From: Mycobacterium sp.
GTDB lineage: Bacteria; Actinomycetota; Actinomycetes; Mycobacteriales; Mycobacteriaceae
Direction of reading: 5' to 3'
NCBI GenBank assembly: GCA_020438865.1
Contig: JAGQTU010000018.1
Location: 1 to 59,384 of the forward strand
Length of the DNA: 59,384 bases
Shown here: piece by piece, positions 44,297 to 53,142 of the stretch
How positions within the stretch are numbered: position 1 is the stretch's first letter
Layout: each line of letters starts with the position of its first letter
Translations under genes and position numbers: made by a program
Notes under the pieces: generated by a model
Told to the model about the DNA's origin: nothing
The model's input: only the letters and a program-made list of their open reading frames with translations
The model's database searches: none

Positions 44297-45880
44297 ATGC
44301 ACCGCATACTGGCGTTCATGCATCCAACGCCGACTGCCCCGGCGGCCGGCGCGGGCAACAACCGCCACGGCCGCCACCGGGCGGCCCGTCGCACCGGGCG
44401 CATCGTCGGGCGCGCGGCGATCGCGCTCGTCTCGGTGTTCGTCGTGTTGGCCACCGGCCTGGCGTACTGGGAGGCGCACGGACTGCTCGGCGGGATCACC
44501 ATCTCCCGGGCCCTCGGCGACGGGGACCGCTCCAGCGGCGGGGCGATGAACATCCTGCTGATCGGCCTGGACTCCCGCAAGGACCAGCAGGGCAACGAGT
44601 TGCCCGAGGAGTTGCTCGACAAGCTGCACGCGGGTGACTCCGAAGCCGGCGGGTACAACACCAACACCCTGATCCTGATCCACATCGGCGCCGACAACCG
44701 GGTGGTGGCCTTCTCCATACCCCGCGACGACTGGGTCGCGGTCAGCGGCATCACCGGCTACGACCACATCAAGATCAAGGAGGCCTACGGCCTGACCAAG
44801 GCCGAGACCGAGCAGAAGCTCACCGACGAGGGCGTCACCGACCGCGCCGAGTTGGAAAGCGCCGGACGCGAGGCCGGCCGCAAGGCCACCCTGCGGGCCG
44901 TGCGGAACCTGACCGGGCAACCCATCGACTACTTCGCGGAGGTGAACCTCGCGGGGTTCTACGACCTCGCCGAGAGCCTCGGCGGCGTCGAGGTGTGTCT
45001 GAACCACGCCGTGCACGACGACCTCTCCGGCGCCAACTTCCCCGCCGGGCGTCAGGTGCTCGACGCCGCGCAGGCGCTGGCCTTCGTGCGACAGCGCCAT
45101 GGCCTGGAGAACGGGGACCTCGACCGCACCCACCGCCAGCAGGCCTTCCTACTGTCCGTCATGCACCAATTGCAGAGTTCCGGGTCGTTCACCGATCTGG
45201 ACAGGTTCAAGGGCCTGATGGCGGTCGCCCGCAAGGACATCGTGCTGTCGGAGGGCTGGGGCGAAGACCAGTTCCGCCGGATGGCGGCGCTGGCGGGGGG
45301 CGACGTCGAGTTCCGCACCCTGCCCGTGGTGCGCTACGAGAACATCGACGGTCAGGACGTCAACATCGTCGATCCGGCGAAGATCCGAGCCGAGATCGCC
45401 AACGCGATAGGTGGCGACACGGCGATGGTCACCACCACCGCGGTGCCCCGACCGCTCACACCGCCGAATCCACAGACGACGGTCGAGATGGTCAACGCCA
45501 GCAGCACCTCCGGGTTGGCCGCCCAGGCCGCCGCGCGGCTCGGCGAGCACGGTTACACGATCGAGCAGGTTCGCGACCGCGAGTGGCTGGAGCCGATCGA
45601 CACCGTCGTCTCCTACGGGCCGGGCGCCCAGACCGACGCCGAGTCCGTGGCGGCGCTGCTGGGCATCGACAACGCGCCCCAGGCCAGCATCGCGTTGCCC
45701 GCCGACAAGATCCGCGTCATCCTCGGCGAGGGATACGACGTGCCGCCGGCCGACCTCGAAGCCGATGCCGAGACAAGCGTCGAGCCGACCACCTCGGAGG
45801 GCTGGTACGGCATGACCACCTCGGCGACCCCCGACCAGGGCCGGCCCATGGACGGCGGCGGAATCCCCTGCGTGAACTGA
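44297..45880 (+). CDS. cpsA: LytR-CpsA-Psr family protein CpsA
   Basis: A 527-residue envelope enzyme. One N-terminal transmembrane helix (about 36-60) is followed by the LCP domain: NILLIGLDSRK, TLILIHIGADNRVVAFSIPRDDWV, then YFAEVNLAGFYDLAESLGGVEVCL and ALAFVRQRHG. A C-terminal LytR_C domain (EMVNASSTSGLAAQAAARL) completes it. LCP proteins transfer glycans from lipid carriers to peptidoglycan, here probably arabinogalactan. It corresponds to Mtb Rv3484 by position next to the SDR. ATG 44318 (MHPTPTAP) is an alternative start. Confidence 0.88.
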   Translation: MHRILAFMHPTPTAPAAGAGNNRHGRHRAARRTGRIVGRAAIALVSVFVVLATGLAYWEAHGLLGGITISRALGDGDRSSGGAMNILLIGLDSRKDQQGNELPEELLDKLHAGDSEAGGYNTNTLILIHIGADNRVVAFSIPRDDWVAVSGITGYDHIKIKEAYGLTKAETEQKLTDEGVTDRAELESAGREAGRKATLRAVRNLTGQPIDYFAEVNLAGFYDLAESLGGVEVCLNHAVHDDLSGANFPAGRQVLDAAQALAFVRQRHGLENGDLDRTHRQQAFLLSVMHQLQSSGSFTDLDRFKGLMAVARKDIVLSEGWGEDQFRRMAALAGGDVEFRTLPVVRYENIDGQDVNIVDPAKIRAEIANAIGGDTAMVTTTAVPRPLTPPNPQTTVEMVNASSTSGLAAQAAARLGEHGYTIEQVRDREWLEPIDTVVSYGPGAQTDAESVAALLGIDNAPQASIALPADKIRVILGEGYDVPPADLEADAETSVEPTTSEGWYGMTTSATPDQGRPMDGGGIPCVN

Positions 45881-45884
45881 TCCG

Positions 45885-46715
45885 TCAGACCACGCCGCGC
45901 AGCGCGTCGGCGCCGAGGGCGGGTTCGAGCATCGCCGAGTAGTCCGGACCGCGACGCAGGTTCTGACCGCCGTCGACACCGATGATCTGACCGGTGACCC
46001 ACTGGGCGGCGTCACTGAGCAGGAACATCGCCATGTTGGCGACGTCCTCGACCTCGCCGGGCCGGGGCAGCGGCGTGCACTCCCGGTAGTCCCCGCTCAA
46101 TTCGGGCGAGTCGAGCACCAGTTGCACGAGTTCGGTCCGGATCAGTCCGGGCCGGATCCCGTTGACCCGCACCCATGAGGCGCCGAGCTCATCGGCGGCC
46201 AGCATGATCAGGTGGTCGAGAGCCGACTTCGTTACGCCGTAGGGCCCGAACCACCGGTGGGTGTTGCTGGCGGCGATCGATGAGATGCCGACGAAGGAGC
46301 CCCCGCCGCCGCGCACCATCTCGCGCGCCGAATGCTTGAGCACGTACATCGAGCCGTTCACGTTGAGGTCGACGGTGGCGCGCCACCCCTCGGAGTCGAT
46401 CTGGGTGATCGGGCCGATCGTCTGTGAGCCGCCGGCACAGTGCACGACCCCATGTAGGCGTCCGTTCCAGGCGGTGACGGCCTCGACCGCGCGGGCGATC
46501 TCGTCCTCGTGGGTGACGTCCGCCGGCTCGTAGATCACGGTGCCGTCCGCGGCCTGGGCGTTGATCTCGTCGGCCGTCGCCGCCAGCCGGTCGGCGTTGC
46601 GGCCGAGGATCATCACGTTTGCCCCGGCCTGGGCGAGACCCGCCGCGACCCCCTTGCCGATACCGCTGCCACCCCCGGTGACCAGGTAAGTCCGATCCGA
46701 GAACGAGAGCTGCAC
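45885..46715 (-). CDS. SDR-family dehydrogenase (Rv3485c-like)
   Basis: A 276-residue SDR with TGGGSGIGKG near residue 13, HCAGG, catalytic Ser in GISSIAASNTH and Tyr/Lys in YGVTKSAL. The GTG at 46715 follows GAGGAG and was chosen; the frame runs further to 46913 without a good start. It converges on cpsA, as Rv3485c and Rv3484 do in Mtb. An exact KstR-type site lies just upstream, so it probably belongs to the sterol-catabolic regulon. Substrate unknown. Confidence 0.87.
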   Translation of the reverse strand: MQLSFSDRTYLVTGGGSGIGKGVAAGLAQAGANVMILGRNADRLAATADEINAQAADGTVIYEPADVTHEDEIARAVEAVTAWNGRLHGVVHCAGGSQTIGPITQIDSEGWRATVDLNVNGSMYVLKHSAREMVRGGGGSFVGISSIAASNTHRWFGPYGVTKSALDHLIMLAADELGASWVRVNGIRPGLIRTELVQLVLDSPELSGDYRECTPLPRPGEVEDVANMAMFLLSDAAQWVTGQIIGVDGGQNLRRGPDYSAMLEPALGADALRGVV

Positions 46716-47048
46716 GCCGTACTCCTCACACAAAACTGAAACAGGTTCTACGTATCGAACCATGGCGGCATGGCGCCGCAAAGCGCTTCGTGCTTCTCCT
46801 CGATGAGCCGGGCGACCAGTCCGCCGCTGGGCAAGATGCCAATTCGCGGCGGCCGACGCCGCATCCGGAACACCAGACCGGCGAAGTCCGGTGCCGCGGC
46901 GGCGCCCAGCCACTCCCGAACCCGACGAACCCGCTGATCGCCACGGCGAATGTCGAGGTCAGGACGATCTTTGTAACATCTGCGCGGCGGCGAGCGCTTA
47001 CATAAACTGCGTGCATACAACAACACAGCAAACTGACAGGAAATGAGC
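46716..47048. other. Divergent intergenic region, no gene
   Basis: A 333-base region between the SDR and the small secreted-protein gene. It contains the KstR-type site at 46737-46750. Open frames across it have no family similarity or codon support that I can see. The last 60 bases before 47049 are AT-richer and probably hold the rightward promoter, with the ribosome site AGGAA at about 47038. Confidence 0.6.
46737..46750. promoter_or_regulatory. KstR-type site upstream of the SDR
   Basis: TGAAACAGGTTCTA matches the KstR pattern TnnAACnnGTTnnA at every defined position. It lies 21 bases upstream of the SDR start. KstR represses cholesterol-catabolism genes in mycobacteria until a sterol-CoA intermediate binds it. 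Confidence 0.7.
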
Positions 47049-47393
47049 ATGGCGACAATCAGTAATCCGGTGCGGCGGCTGGCCGTTGCCGGTGGATTCG
47101 CACTGGCGATCGCGGCCGCGCCGGCATTGGCCGTATTAGCCACGCCGTCGACCGGATCGGTCCCCGCCGTAGCCGCGTGCCCGCCGGGTGAGCACCTCGA
47201 CGTCGCGACCGATACCTGCGTACCGGGCGCCGACACCGGAATCGGCACGGAGAGTCCGAATGCCGGGCACAACCTGCCCGAGGTCGCGGGCATCCCATGC
47301 ACGGGCGCCAACACGGGCCAGTGCATCGGCCTGCAGGAATCTCAGCCGGTTCCGGTCGTGGAGCCGCGCACGAGCATCTCGTCGAGCCCGTAG
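47049..47393 (+). CDS. Small secreted cysteine-patterned protein, copy 1
   Basis: A 114-residue protein. A signal peptide with hydrophobic core LAVAGGFALAIAAAPALAVLA is followed by a mature chain with four cysteines (ACPPGEHLDVATDTCVPG and IPCTGANTGQCIG) and the end RTSISSSP. The ATG at 47049 sits 7 bases after AGGAA and is preferred to 47043. A related gene follows 35 bases later. No known family is recognised. The four cysteines may form two disulfides in the exported protein. Confidence 0.7.
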   Translation: MATISNPVRRLAVAGGFALAIAAAPALAVLATPSTGSVPAVAACPPGEHLDVATDTCVPGADTGIGTESPNAGHNLPEVAGIPCTGANTGQCIGLQESQPVPVVEPRTSISSSP

Positions 47394-47428
47394 TGCGAAG
47401 CCGATTCCCGGGAGCATCGACGACATCG

Positions 47429-47857
47429 ATGGGCGCCGGCCGCGCGGTCACAGCCATGACCGCCGGCCTGTTCGCCACGTTGGCGTTGGTGTGCGCTTCG
47501 CCGGCGTATGCCGAGGGCGTCCCGAACCCCGAACCGGTGCCCGCGGTGCCGGACCCGTCGGCCAGCGTGCAGGAAGGGCAGGGCGAGTGCCAGGCCGGAG
47601 AGACCCGGGACGCCGCGAACGGCAACTGCGTGCCGGCCATGACCCCGGTCGGCTCGGAAGGCGCCGACGTTCCGGCCGCGCCGGCCCCGACCAGGGGAAC
47701 CGGTGACGTCACCTCCACCACGGAGAGTGGGATCGGAACCGAACTGGTGCCCAACATCAACGGCGACCCCTGCACCGGTTACTGGGAGTCGACGGCCTGC
47801 CTGGTCCCGGGTGCGCCGGCGGTTCGGCCGGAGTCGACCCTGTCGAGCAGCCCCTAA
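47429..47857 (+). CDS. Small secreted cysteine-patterned protein, copy 2
   Basis: A 142-residue protein with a signal peptide ending near CASPAYA. The mature part shares the pattern of copy 1: GECQAGETRDAANGNCVP, then SGIGTEL, DPCTGYWESTACLVPG, and the end PESTLSSSP. The arrangement of four conserved cysteines and the common SSSP end show it is a diverged duplicate. The Cys-Pro-rich chain and lack of catalytic motifs suggest a structural or binding role. Start ATG 47429; a later in-frame ATG at 47456 is possible. Confidence 0.7.
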   Translation: MGAGRAVTAMTAGLFATLALVCASPAYAEGVPNPEPVPAVPDPSASVQEGQGECQAGETRDAANGNCVPAMTPVGSEGADVPAAPAPTRGTGDVTSTTESGIGTELVPNINGDPCTGYWESTACLVPGAPAVRPESTLSSSP

Positions 47858-47903
47858 CCGCCGGTCGGCACCCAGGGGATCCCGTTTCGCCTAGAGTTGA
47901 CCC

Positions 47904-48068
47904 ATGCCTGCAAAATCTGAAGCCGCGGACATCGACGAAGTGGAGCCCCTGGCCGACAGCACCGCGCGTCAAGCCAGGCGCGTCGTCGCCGCATACGCCA
48001 CCGACGCGGACGAGTGCCGTGTGTTCCTCTCGATGCTCGGTATTGGGCCCTCAAAGCTCGAGGCGTAA
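47904..48068 (+). CDS. Small conserved protein before otsA (Rv3489-like)
   Basis: A 54-residue protein, MPAKSEAADIDEVEPLADS... to LSMLGIGPSKLEA. It has an acidic first half and a hydrophobic C-terminal half. Its TAA is followed directly by the otsA ATG, so the two are translationally coupled. A small gene is also found before otsA in Mtb (Rv3489). The function is unknown; a role in trehalose synthesis control is inferred only from position. Confidence 0.7.
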   Translation: MPAKSEAADIDEVEPLADSTARQARRVVAAYATDADECRVFLSMLGIGPSKLEA

Positions 48069-49526
48069 ATGACATCCGGAGACGGGGGGACCGTCGCCTC
48101 CGGAAATTCTGACTTCGTGGTGGTCGCCAATCGCCTGCCCATCGACATGGAGCGATCGGCCGACGGGACCATCACCTGGAAACGCGCCCCGGGCGGTCTG
48201 GTGACGGCGCTCGAGCCGTTGCTGCGGCGTCAGCGGGGAGCCTGGATCGGCTGGCCAGGTGTCGTCGACGGGGACGAGGAGCCCATCGTCGAAGACGGCC
48301 TGCGGCTCTACCCGGTGCGCCTGAGCGCCGAGGACGTCGCCGACTATTACGAGGGGTTCTCCAACGCCACACTCTGGCCGCTCTATCACGATGTGATCGT
48401 CAAGCCGATCTACCACCGCGAGTGGTGGGATCGCTATGTCGACGTCAACCGGCGCTTCGCCGAAGCCACGTCCCGTGCGGCCGCCAAGGGTGCCACCGTG
48501 TGGGTCCAGGACTACCAGCTGCAGCTGGTACCGAAGATGCTGCGGATGTTGCGGCCCGACCTCACTATCGGCTTCTTTCTGCACATCCCGTTCCCACCGG
48601 TCGAGCTGTTCATGCAGATGCCGTGGCGCACCGAGATCATCGAGGGCCTGCTGGGCGCCGACCTGGTCGGGTTCCACCTTCCGGGCGGGGCGCAGAACTT
48701 CCTGTTCCTGTCGCGACGGTTGGTGGGCGCCAACACCTCTCGGGCCTCCGTCGGTGTGCGCTCGCGGTTCGGCGAGGTACAGGTGGGGTTCCGCCGGGTG
48801 AAGGTCGGCGCGTTCCCCATCTCGATCGACTCCGCCGAACTCGACGGCAAGGCGCGTAACCGCGATATCCGCCGCCGGGCCCGCGAGATTCGCGCGGAAC
48901 TGGGCGATCCGCGCAAGATCCTGCTGGGCGTCGACCGATTGGACTACACCAAGGGCATCGACGTTCGGCTGAAGGCGTTTTCGGAGTTGCTCGCCGAGGG
49001 GCGGGTGAAGCGCGACGACACCGTGCTGGTGCAGTTGGCGACACCGAGCCGGGAACGGGTGGACAGCTATCGCATCCTGCGCAACGACATCGAGCAACAG
49101 GTCGGCCACATCAATGGCGAGTTCGGGGAGGTGGGCCATCCCGTCGTGCATTACCTGCATCGACCGGTCCCGCGCGACGAGCTGATCGCGTTCTTCGTCG
49201 CCAGCGACGTGATGCTGGTGACGCCCTTGCGCGACGGGATGAACCTGGTGGCCAAGGAATACGTCGCCTGCCGCAGCGACCTCGGCGGCGCGCTGGTGCT
49301 CAGCGAGTTCACCGGCGCCGCAGCCGAATTGCGCCAGGCCTACCTGACCAATCCGCATGACCTGGAGGGCGTCAAGGACGCTATCGAGGCGGCGCTGAAC
49401 CAGACTCCCGATGAAGGCCGGCGGCGGATGCGGGCCCTGCGCCGGCAGGTGCTGGCCCACGATGTCGACCGGTGGGCCCGCTCGTTCCTGGACGCCCTGG
49501 CCGACACCAAGACGGACAACGGTTGA
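48069..49526 (+). CDS. otsA: Trehalose-6-phosphate synthase
   Basis: OtsA makes trehalose-6-phosphate from UDP- or ADP-glucose and glucose-6-phosphate. The 485-residue GT20 protein has the [14 protein letters not shown] start, [51 protein letters not shown] and [16 protein letters not shown]. It matches Mtb OtsA (Rv3490). Trehalose is both a stress protectant and the base of cord factor. It ends 7 bases from the convergent hsd4A gene, where Mtb has the mce4 operon. Confidence 0.95.
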   Translation: MTSGDGGTVASGNSDFVVVANRLPIDMERSADGTITWKRAPGGLVTALEPLLRRQRGAWIGWPGVVDGDEEPIVEDGLRLYPVRLSAEDVADYYEGFSNATLWPLYHDVIVKPIYHREWWDRYVDVNRRFAEATSRAAAKGATVWVQDYQLQLVPKMLRMLRPDLTIGFFLHIPFPPVELFMQMPWRTEIIEGLLGADLVGFHLPGGAQNFLFLSRRLVGANTSRASVGVRSRFGEVQVGFRRVKVGAFPISIDSAELDGKARNRDIRRRAREIRAELGDPRKILLGVDRLDYTKGIDVRLKAFSELLAEGRVKRDDTVLVQLATPSRERVDSYRILRNDIEQQVGHINGEFGEVGHPVVHYLHRPVPRDELIAFFVASDVMLVTPLRDGMNLVAKEYVACRSDLGGALVLSEFTGAAAELRQAYLTNPHDLEGVKDAIEAALNQTPDEGRRRMRALRRQVLAHDVDRWARSFLDALADTKTDNG

Positions 49527-49533
49527 TTCGGGC

Positions 49534-50451
49534 TCAGTCGCCCATCAGCCCCATCACGCCGAACGTCCGCTCCGGATCCCGCTCCGCAAAGTATTCCGCC
49601 ATTGACGACGCCAGCCCGGACGGGTCCCAGGCGTTTCCCTCGGCATGGAACCGGTGCTCGGCGGTAGGCGCCGCCACCAACGTCACCGTGGGCCCGTAGA
49701 CGATGAACACCTGCCCGTTGACCTTGTCGGAGGCCGGTGCGGCCAGGAACCGCACCAGCGTCACCACGTGCTCCGGCGAAAGCGGGTCGATCTCCCCTTC
49801 CGGGGGGGCCTCGCCGAAGACGTCGGCGGTCATCGCGGTGCGCGCCCGCGGGCAGATGGCGTTCGCGCGGACCCCGTACCGTCCCAGCGCGCGCGACGCG
49901 GTCAGGGTCAGCGCGGTGATGCCGGCCTTGGCGGCGCCGTAGTTGGCCTGGCCGACCGGACCGGACAGACCGGCCTCGGAGGAGGTGTTGATGATGCGGC
50001 CGTACACCGATCCGCCGCTCTCCTTGGCCTGGTTGCGCCAGTAGGTGGCGGCGTTGCGGGTCAGCAGGAAATGCCCGCGCAGGTGAACGGCGATGACGAG
50101 GTCGAAGTCCTCGTCGGTCATGTTGAACAGCATCCGGTCGCGGGTGATGCCGGCGTTGTTGACCACGATGTTCAGACCGCCCAGACCGTCGGCGCAGGCC
50201 ACCAGCTCGTCGGCGGTCGAGCGCTGGCTGATGTCGCCCGCGACGGCGACCCCTTTGGACCCGGCCGCGCTGATCTCGTCGAGCACATCGGAGGCGTCGA
50301 GCGCCTGGGGCATGTCGTTGACGACGACGGTCGCGCCGGCCCGGGCCAGCCCGATCGCCTCGGCGCGCCCCAGTCCGGCGGCGGCGCCGGTGACCACCGC
50401 GACGCGTCCGGAGAGATCGATGGGGTCGTCAGACACGTCGTGTGCAGTCAA
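49534..50451 (-). CDS. hsd4A: Hsd4A-type SDR, cholesterol side-chain beta-oxidation
   Basis: A 305-residue SDR with TGAAAGLGRA, NNAGITRDRM, catalytic Ser in NTSSEAGLSG and Tyr/Lys in YGAAKAGI, and a 45-residue C-terminal extension. It matches Mtb Rv3502c, the hydroxyacyl-CoA dehydrogenase/17-beta-hydroxysteroid dehydrogenase-type enzyme of cholesterol side-chain degradation. It follows fdxD by 13 bases on the same strand and shares its promoter, next to a KstR-type site. Confidence 0.9.
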   Translation of the reverse strand: MTAHDVSDDPIDLSGRVAVVTGAAAGLGRAEAIGLARAGATVVVNDMPQALDASDVLDEISAAGSKGVAVAGDISQRSTADELVACADGLGGLNIVVNNAGITRDRMLFNMTDEDFDLVIAVHLRGHFLLTRNAATYWRNQAKESGGSVYGRIINTSSEAGLSGPVGQANYGAAKAGITALTLTASRALGRYGVRANAICPRARTAMTADVFGEAPPEGEIDPLSPEHVVTLVRFLAAPASDKVNGQVFIVYGPTVTLVAAPTAEHRFHAEGNAWDPSGLASSMAEYFAERDPERTFGVMGLMGD

Positions 50452-50464
50452 CTTATGAATACCT

Positions 50465-50656
50465 CTAGTCCTTGCGGGTCAGGGCGGCGCGCGGGCATTC
50501 GGCGATGGCCTGCTCGGCCAGCGCCTCCTGGTCGGCGGGGATCGGATCCTTCGTCACCATGACGTAGTCCTGATCGTCGAGTTCGAACAGGTCCGGCGCG
50601 ACTCCCACACAGACAGCGTTACCTTCACAGCGGTCACGGTCTACTACGACGCGCAT
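50465..50656 (-). CDS. fdxD: Ferredoxin FdxD
   Basis: A 63-residue ferredoxin, MRVVVDRDRCEGNAVC..., with cluster cysteines Cys10, Cys16 and the C-terminal ECPRA. The residue at the tunable position between the first two cysteines is Asn13, where the CYP51 ferredoxin has His. It matches Mtb FdxD (Rv3503c), encoded in the same place between hsd4A and fadE26. It probably serves sterol-acting P450s such as CYP124/125/142, encoded elsewhere. Confidence 0.93.
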   Translation of the reverse strand: MRVVVDRDRCEGNAVCVGVAPDLFELDDQDYVMVTKDPIPADQEALAEQAIAECPRAALTRKD

Positions 50657-50771
50657 GGCTTTCCTCCTCGCCCGACTTGCCCGACCAACCGGGACGTCCC
50701 GGATATTCGCAGCACCACGATACGACCTGAACAGTCCATTACCGGCCGAATCGGGCGCTGGACCCCAAGAC

Positions 50772-50785
50772 TAGAACGTGTTACA
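50772..50785. promoter_or_regulatory. KstR-type site in the fdxD-fadE26 divergent promoter
   Basis: TAGAACGTGTTACA matches TnnAACnnGTTnnA exactly. It lies between the divergent fdxD-hsd4A and fadE26-fadE27-fadD17 transcripts, 115 and 56 bases from the respective starts. Both operons are KstR targets in Mtb. Confidence 0.8.
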
Positions 50786-50841
50786 ACCAGGGGTGTCGGC
50801 GGGTGCCGATTGGAACCAGTACCGAGCGCGAGGACCAGGCA

Positions 50842-52026
50842 ATGCGGATCAGTTACACCCCGGAACAAGAGGAGCTGCGCCGCGAGCTCCGGTCGTATTT
50901 CGGCAAGCTGATGACCCCCGAGCGCCAGGAAGCGCTCAGTTCCACCTCGGGCGGTGAGATCGGCACCGGCAACGTCTATCGCGACACCGTTTCGCAGATG
51001 GGCAAGGACGGCTGGCTCACCCTGAACTGGCCCGAGGAGTACGGCGGCCAGAACCGCGACCCGATGGACTCACTGATCTTCACCGACGAAGCGGCCATCG
51101 CGGGCGCGCCGGTGCCGTTCCTGACCATCAACAGCGTCGCCCCCACGATCATGGCGTTCGGCACCGAGGAGCAGAAGAAGTTCTATCTGCCCAAGATCGC
51201 CTCCGGTGATCTGCACTTCTCGATCGGCTACTCCGAGCCCGGCGCCGGCACCGACCTCGCGGCGCTGCGCACGACCGCGGTACGGGACGGCGACGACTAC
51301 GTGATCAACGGTCAGAAGATGTGGACCAGCCTGATCCAGTACGCGGATTACATCTGGCTGGCTGTCCGCACCAACCCCGAAGCCAAGAAGCACCGCGGAA
51401 TCTCGGTACTGATCGTGCCGACCGCCGCCGACGGGTTCTCCTGGACGCCGGTGCACACGATGGCCGGTGTCAGCACCAGTGCCACCTACTACCAGGATGT
51501 GCGCGTGCCGGTGAGCAATCGGGTCGGCGAGGAGGACGGCGGCTGGAAGCTGGTCACCAACCAGCTCAATCACGAACGCGTCGCGTTGGTCTCGGCCCAG
51601 CCGATCTTCCTGGCGCTCAACCAGGTTCGGGAGTGGGCGCAGAACACGAAAGACGCCCACGGCAATCGGCTCGTCGACTCCGAGTGGGTGCAGCTCAACC
51701 TCGCCCGGGTGCACGCCAAGGCCGAATACCTCAAGCTCATCAACTGGGAGCTCGCCTCCGCGCACAGCGGAACGCTCTCACCGGCCGACGCCTCCGCGGC
51801 CAAGGTTTTCGGCACCGAACTGGCCACCGAGGCCTACCGGCTGCTGATGGAGATCCTCGGGCCGTCGGCCACGCTGCGCCAGGACTCCCCCGGTGCCCTG
51901 CTACGCGGTCGCGTCGAGCGGATGCACCGCGCAGCCCTGGTCCTGACGTTCGGTGGCGGCACCAACGAGATCCAGCGCGACATCATCGGCATGGTGGCCC
52001 TCGGGCTGCCCCGGGTGAACCGCTGA
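50842..52026 (+). CDS. fadE26: Acyl-CoA dehydrogenase FadE26 (ChsE4)
   Basis: A 394-residue acyl-CoA dehydrogenase. Landmarks are YTPEQEELRRELRSYF, GWLTLNWPEEYGGQ, FAD/substrate segment FSIGYSEPGAGTDLAALRT and the C-terminal GGGTNEIQRDIIG. It matches Mtb FadE26 (Rv3504), which with FadE27 forms the alpha2beta2 ChsE4-ChsE5 enzyme. That enzyme introduces the first double bond in the C26-oyl-CoA side chain of cholesterol. The ATG at 50842 (MRISYTP) was preferred to in-frame GTG 50803. Confidence 0.93.
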   Translation: MRISYTPEQEELRRELRSYFGKLMTPERQEALSSTSGGEIGTGNVYRDTVSQMGKDGWLTLNWPEEYGGQNRDPMDSLIFTDEAAIAGAPVPFLTINSVAPTIMAFGTEEQKKFYLPKIASGDLHFSIGYSEPGAGTDLAALRTTAVRDGDDYVINGQKMWTSLIQYADYIWLAVRTNPEAKKHRGISVLIVPTAADGFSWTPVHTMAGVSTSATYYQDVRVPVSNRVGEEDGGWKLVTNQLNHERVALVSAQPIFLALNQVREWAQNTKDAHGNRLVDSEWVQLNLARVHAKAEYLKLINWELASAHSGTLSPADASAAKVFGTELATEAYRLLMEILGPSATLRQDSPGALLRGRVERMHRAALVLTFGGGTNEIQRDIIGMVALGLPRVNR

Positions 52027-52044
52027 CGACGGGAAGGCATTGAC

Positions 52045-53142
52045 ATGGATTTCACCAGAACAGAAGCAGCCCAGGATCTTTCCGGCCTCGTCGGCACGAT
52101 CGTCGATGCGGTGTGCACACCGCAGCATCAGCGCGAGCTCGACGGCCTCGAGCAACGGTTCGACACCGCGTTGTGGGGCAAGCTCATCGACGCGGACATC
52201 CTCTCCACCGCAGCCCCGGAGTCGGTGGGCGGCGGCGGATTCGGTGTGCTCGAGCAGACCGCGATTCTGGCAGCGCTCGGCCGAGGACTGGCCGCCGTGC
52301 CCTACCTGGAGTCGGTGATCCTCGCTGCGGGGGCCCTGGCCAGGTTCGGCACGCCGGAGCTGCGCGAGCAGTGGGCGGGCCCCGCGGTGGCCGGCGAGAA
52401 GATCCTGACGGTGGCGCTCGACGGCGAGTTTGGCCAGGGCCCGGTGCAGGCGACCGCCGCCGGGGCCGGATTCCGGCTGACGGGAAACCGCACGCAGGTG
52501 CCGTTCGGGCCGGTCGCCGACGCGTTCCTGGTTCCAGCCGAAACCGATTCGGGGACGAAGGTCTTCCTCGTAGCGGCCGGTGATCCCGGCGTATCGGTGA
52601 CCCCGTTGCTGACCACCGGCAAGAACAGTTCCGGCGAGCTCGACCTCTCCGGTGTCGAGGTCGGAACCGACCGCATCGTCGGCGACACCGATGTGCTGGC
52701 GTGGCTGACCACCCACAAGACGTTGGGACTGACCGCCTTCCAGCTCGGCGTGCTCGAGCGCGCGCTCGAGTTGACGGCCGAGTACGCCCGCACCCGCGAG
52801 CAGTTCGACCGGCCGATCGGTAGCTTCCAGGCCGTCTCGGCGCGGCTGGCCGACGACTACATCGACATCAAGGGTCTGGGACTGGCGCTGGTACAGGCAT
52901 CCTGGCGGCTTTCGGAGGACCTGCCCGCCGATCTCGAGGTGGCGACCGCCGCGTTCTGGGCGGCCGAGGCCGGCCACCGCGTCGCCCACACCACCGTGCA
53001 CGTTCACGGCGGAGTCGGGATCGACGTCGACCACCAGGTGCACCGCTACTTCCTGGCGGCCAAGCAGACCGAGTTCGCGCTCGGCGGTGCCACCACACAA
53101 CTGCGGCACATCGGCCGCGAGCTGGCCGACACCCCGGCTTGA
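52045..53142 (+). CDS. fadE27: Acyl-CoA dehydrogenase FadE27 (ChsE5)
   Basis: A 365-residue degenerate-looking acyl-CoA dehydrogenase chain, MDFTRTEAAQDLSGLVG, with the FAD-binding YARTREQFDRPIGSFQAV and C-terminal HVHGGVGIDVDHQVHRY. It matches Mtb FadE27 (Rv3505), partner of FadE26 in a heterotetrameric steroid acyl-CoA dehydrogenase. The small subunit contributes to the FAD site of the pair. It starts 18 bases after fadE26 and overlaps the fadD17 start (TTGA). Confidence 0.92.
   Translation: MDFTRTEAAQDLSGLVGTIVDAVCTPQHQRELDGLEQRFDTALWGKLIDADILSTAAPESVGGGGFGVLEQTAILAALGRGLAAVPYLESVILAAGALARFGTPELREQWAGPAVAGEKILTVALDGEFGQGPVQATAAGAGFRLTGNRTQVPFGPVADAFLVPAETDSGTKVFLVAAGDPGVSVTPLLTTGKNSSGELDLSGVEVGTDRIVGDTDVLAWLTTHKTLGLTAFQLGVLERALELTAEYARTREQFDRPIGSFQAVSARLADDYIDIKGLGLALVQASWRLSEDLPADLEVATAAFWAAEAGHRVAHTTVHVHGGVGIDVDHQVHRYFLAAKQTEFALGGATTQLRHIGRELADTPA

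Noticed and set aside
46748-47326. Minus-strand open frame across the 46.7-47.3 kb gap
   Set aside because: It overlaps the signal peptide gene and has no domain or good start. The plus-strand gene has a ribosome site and signal peptide.
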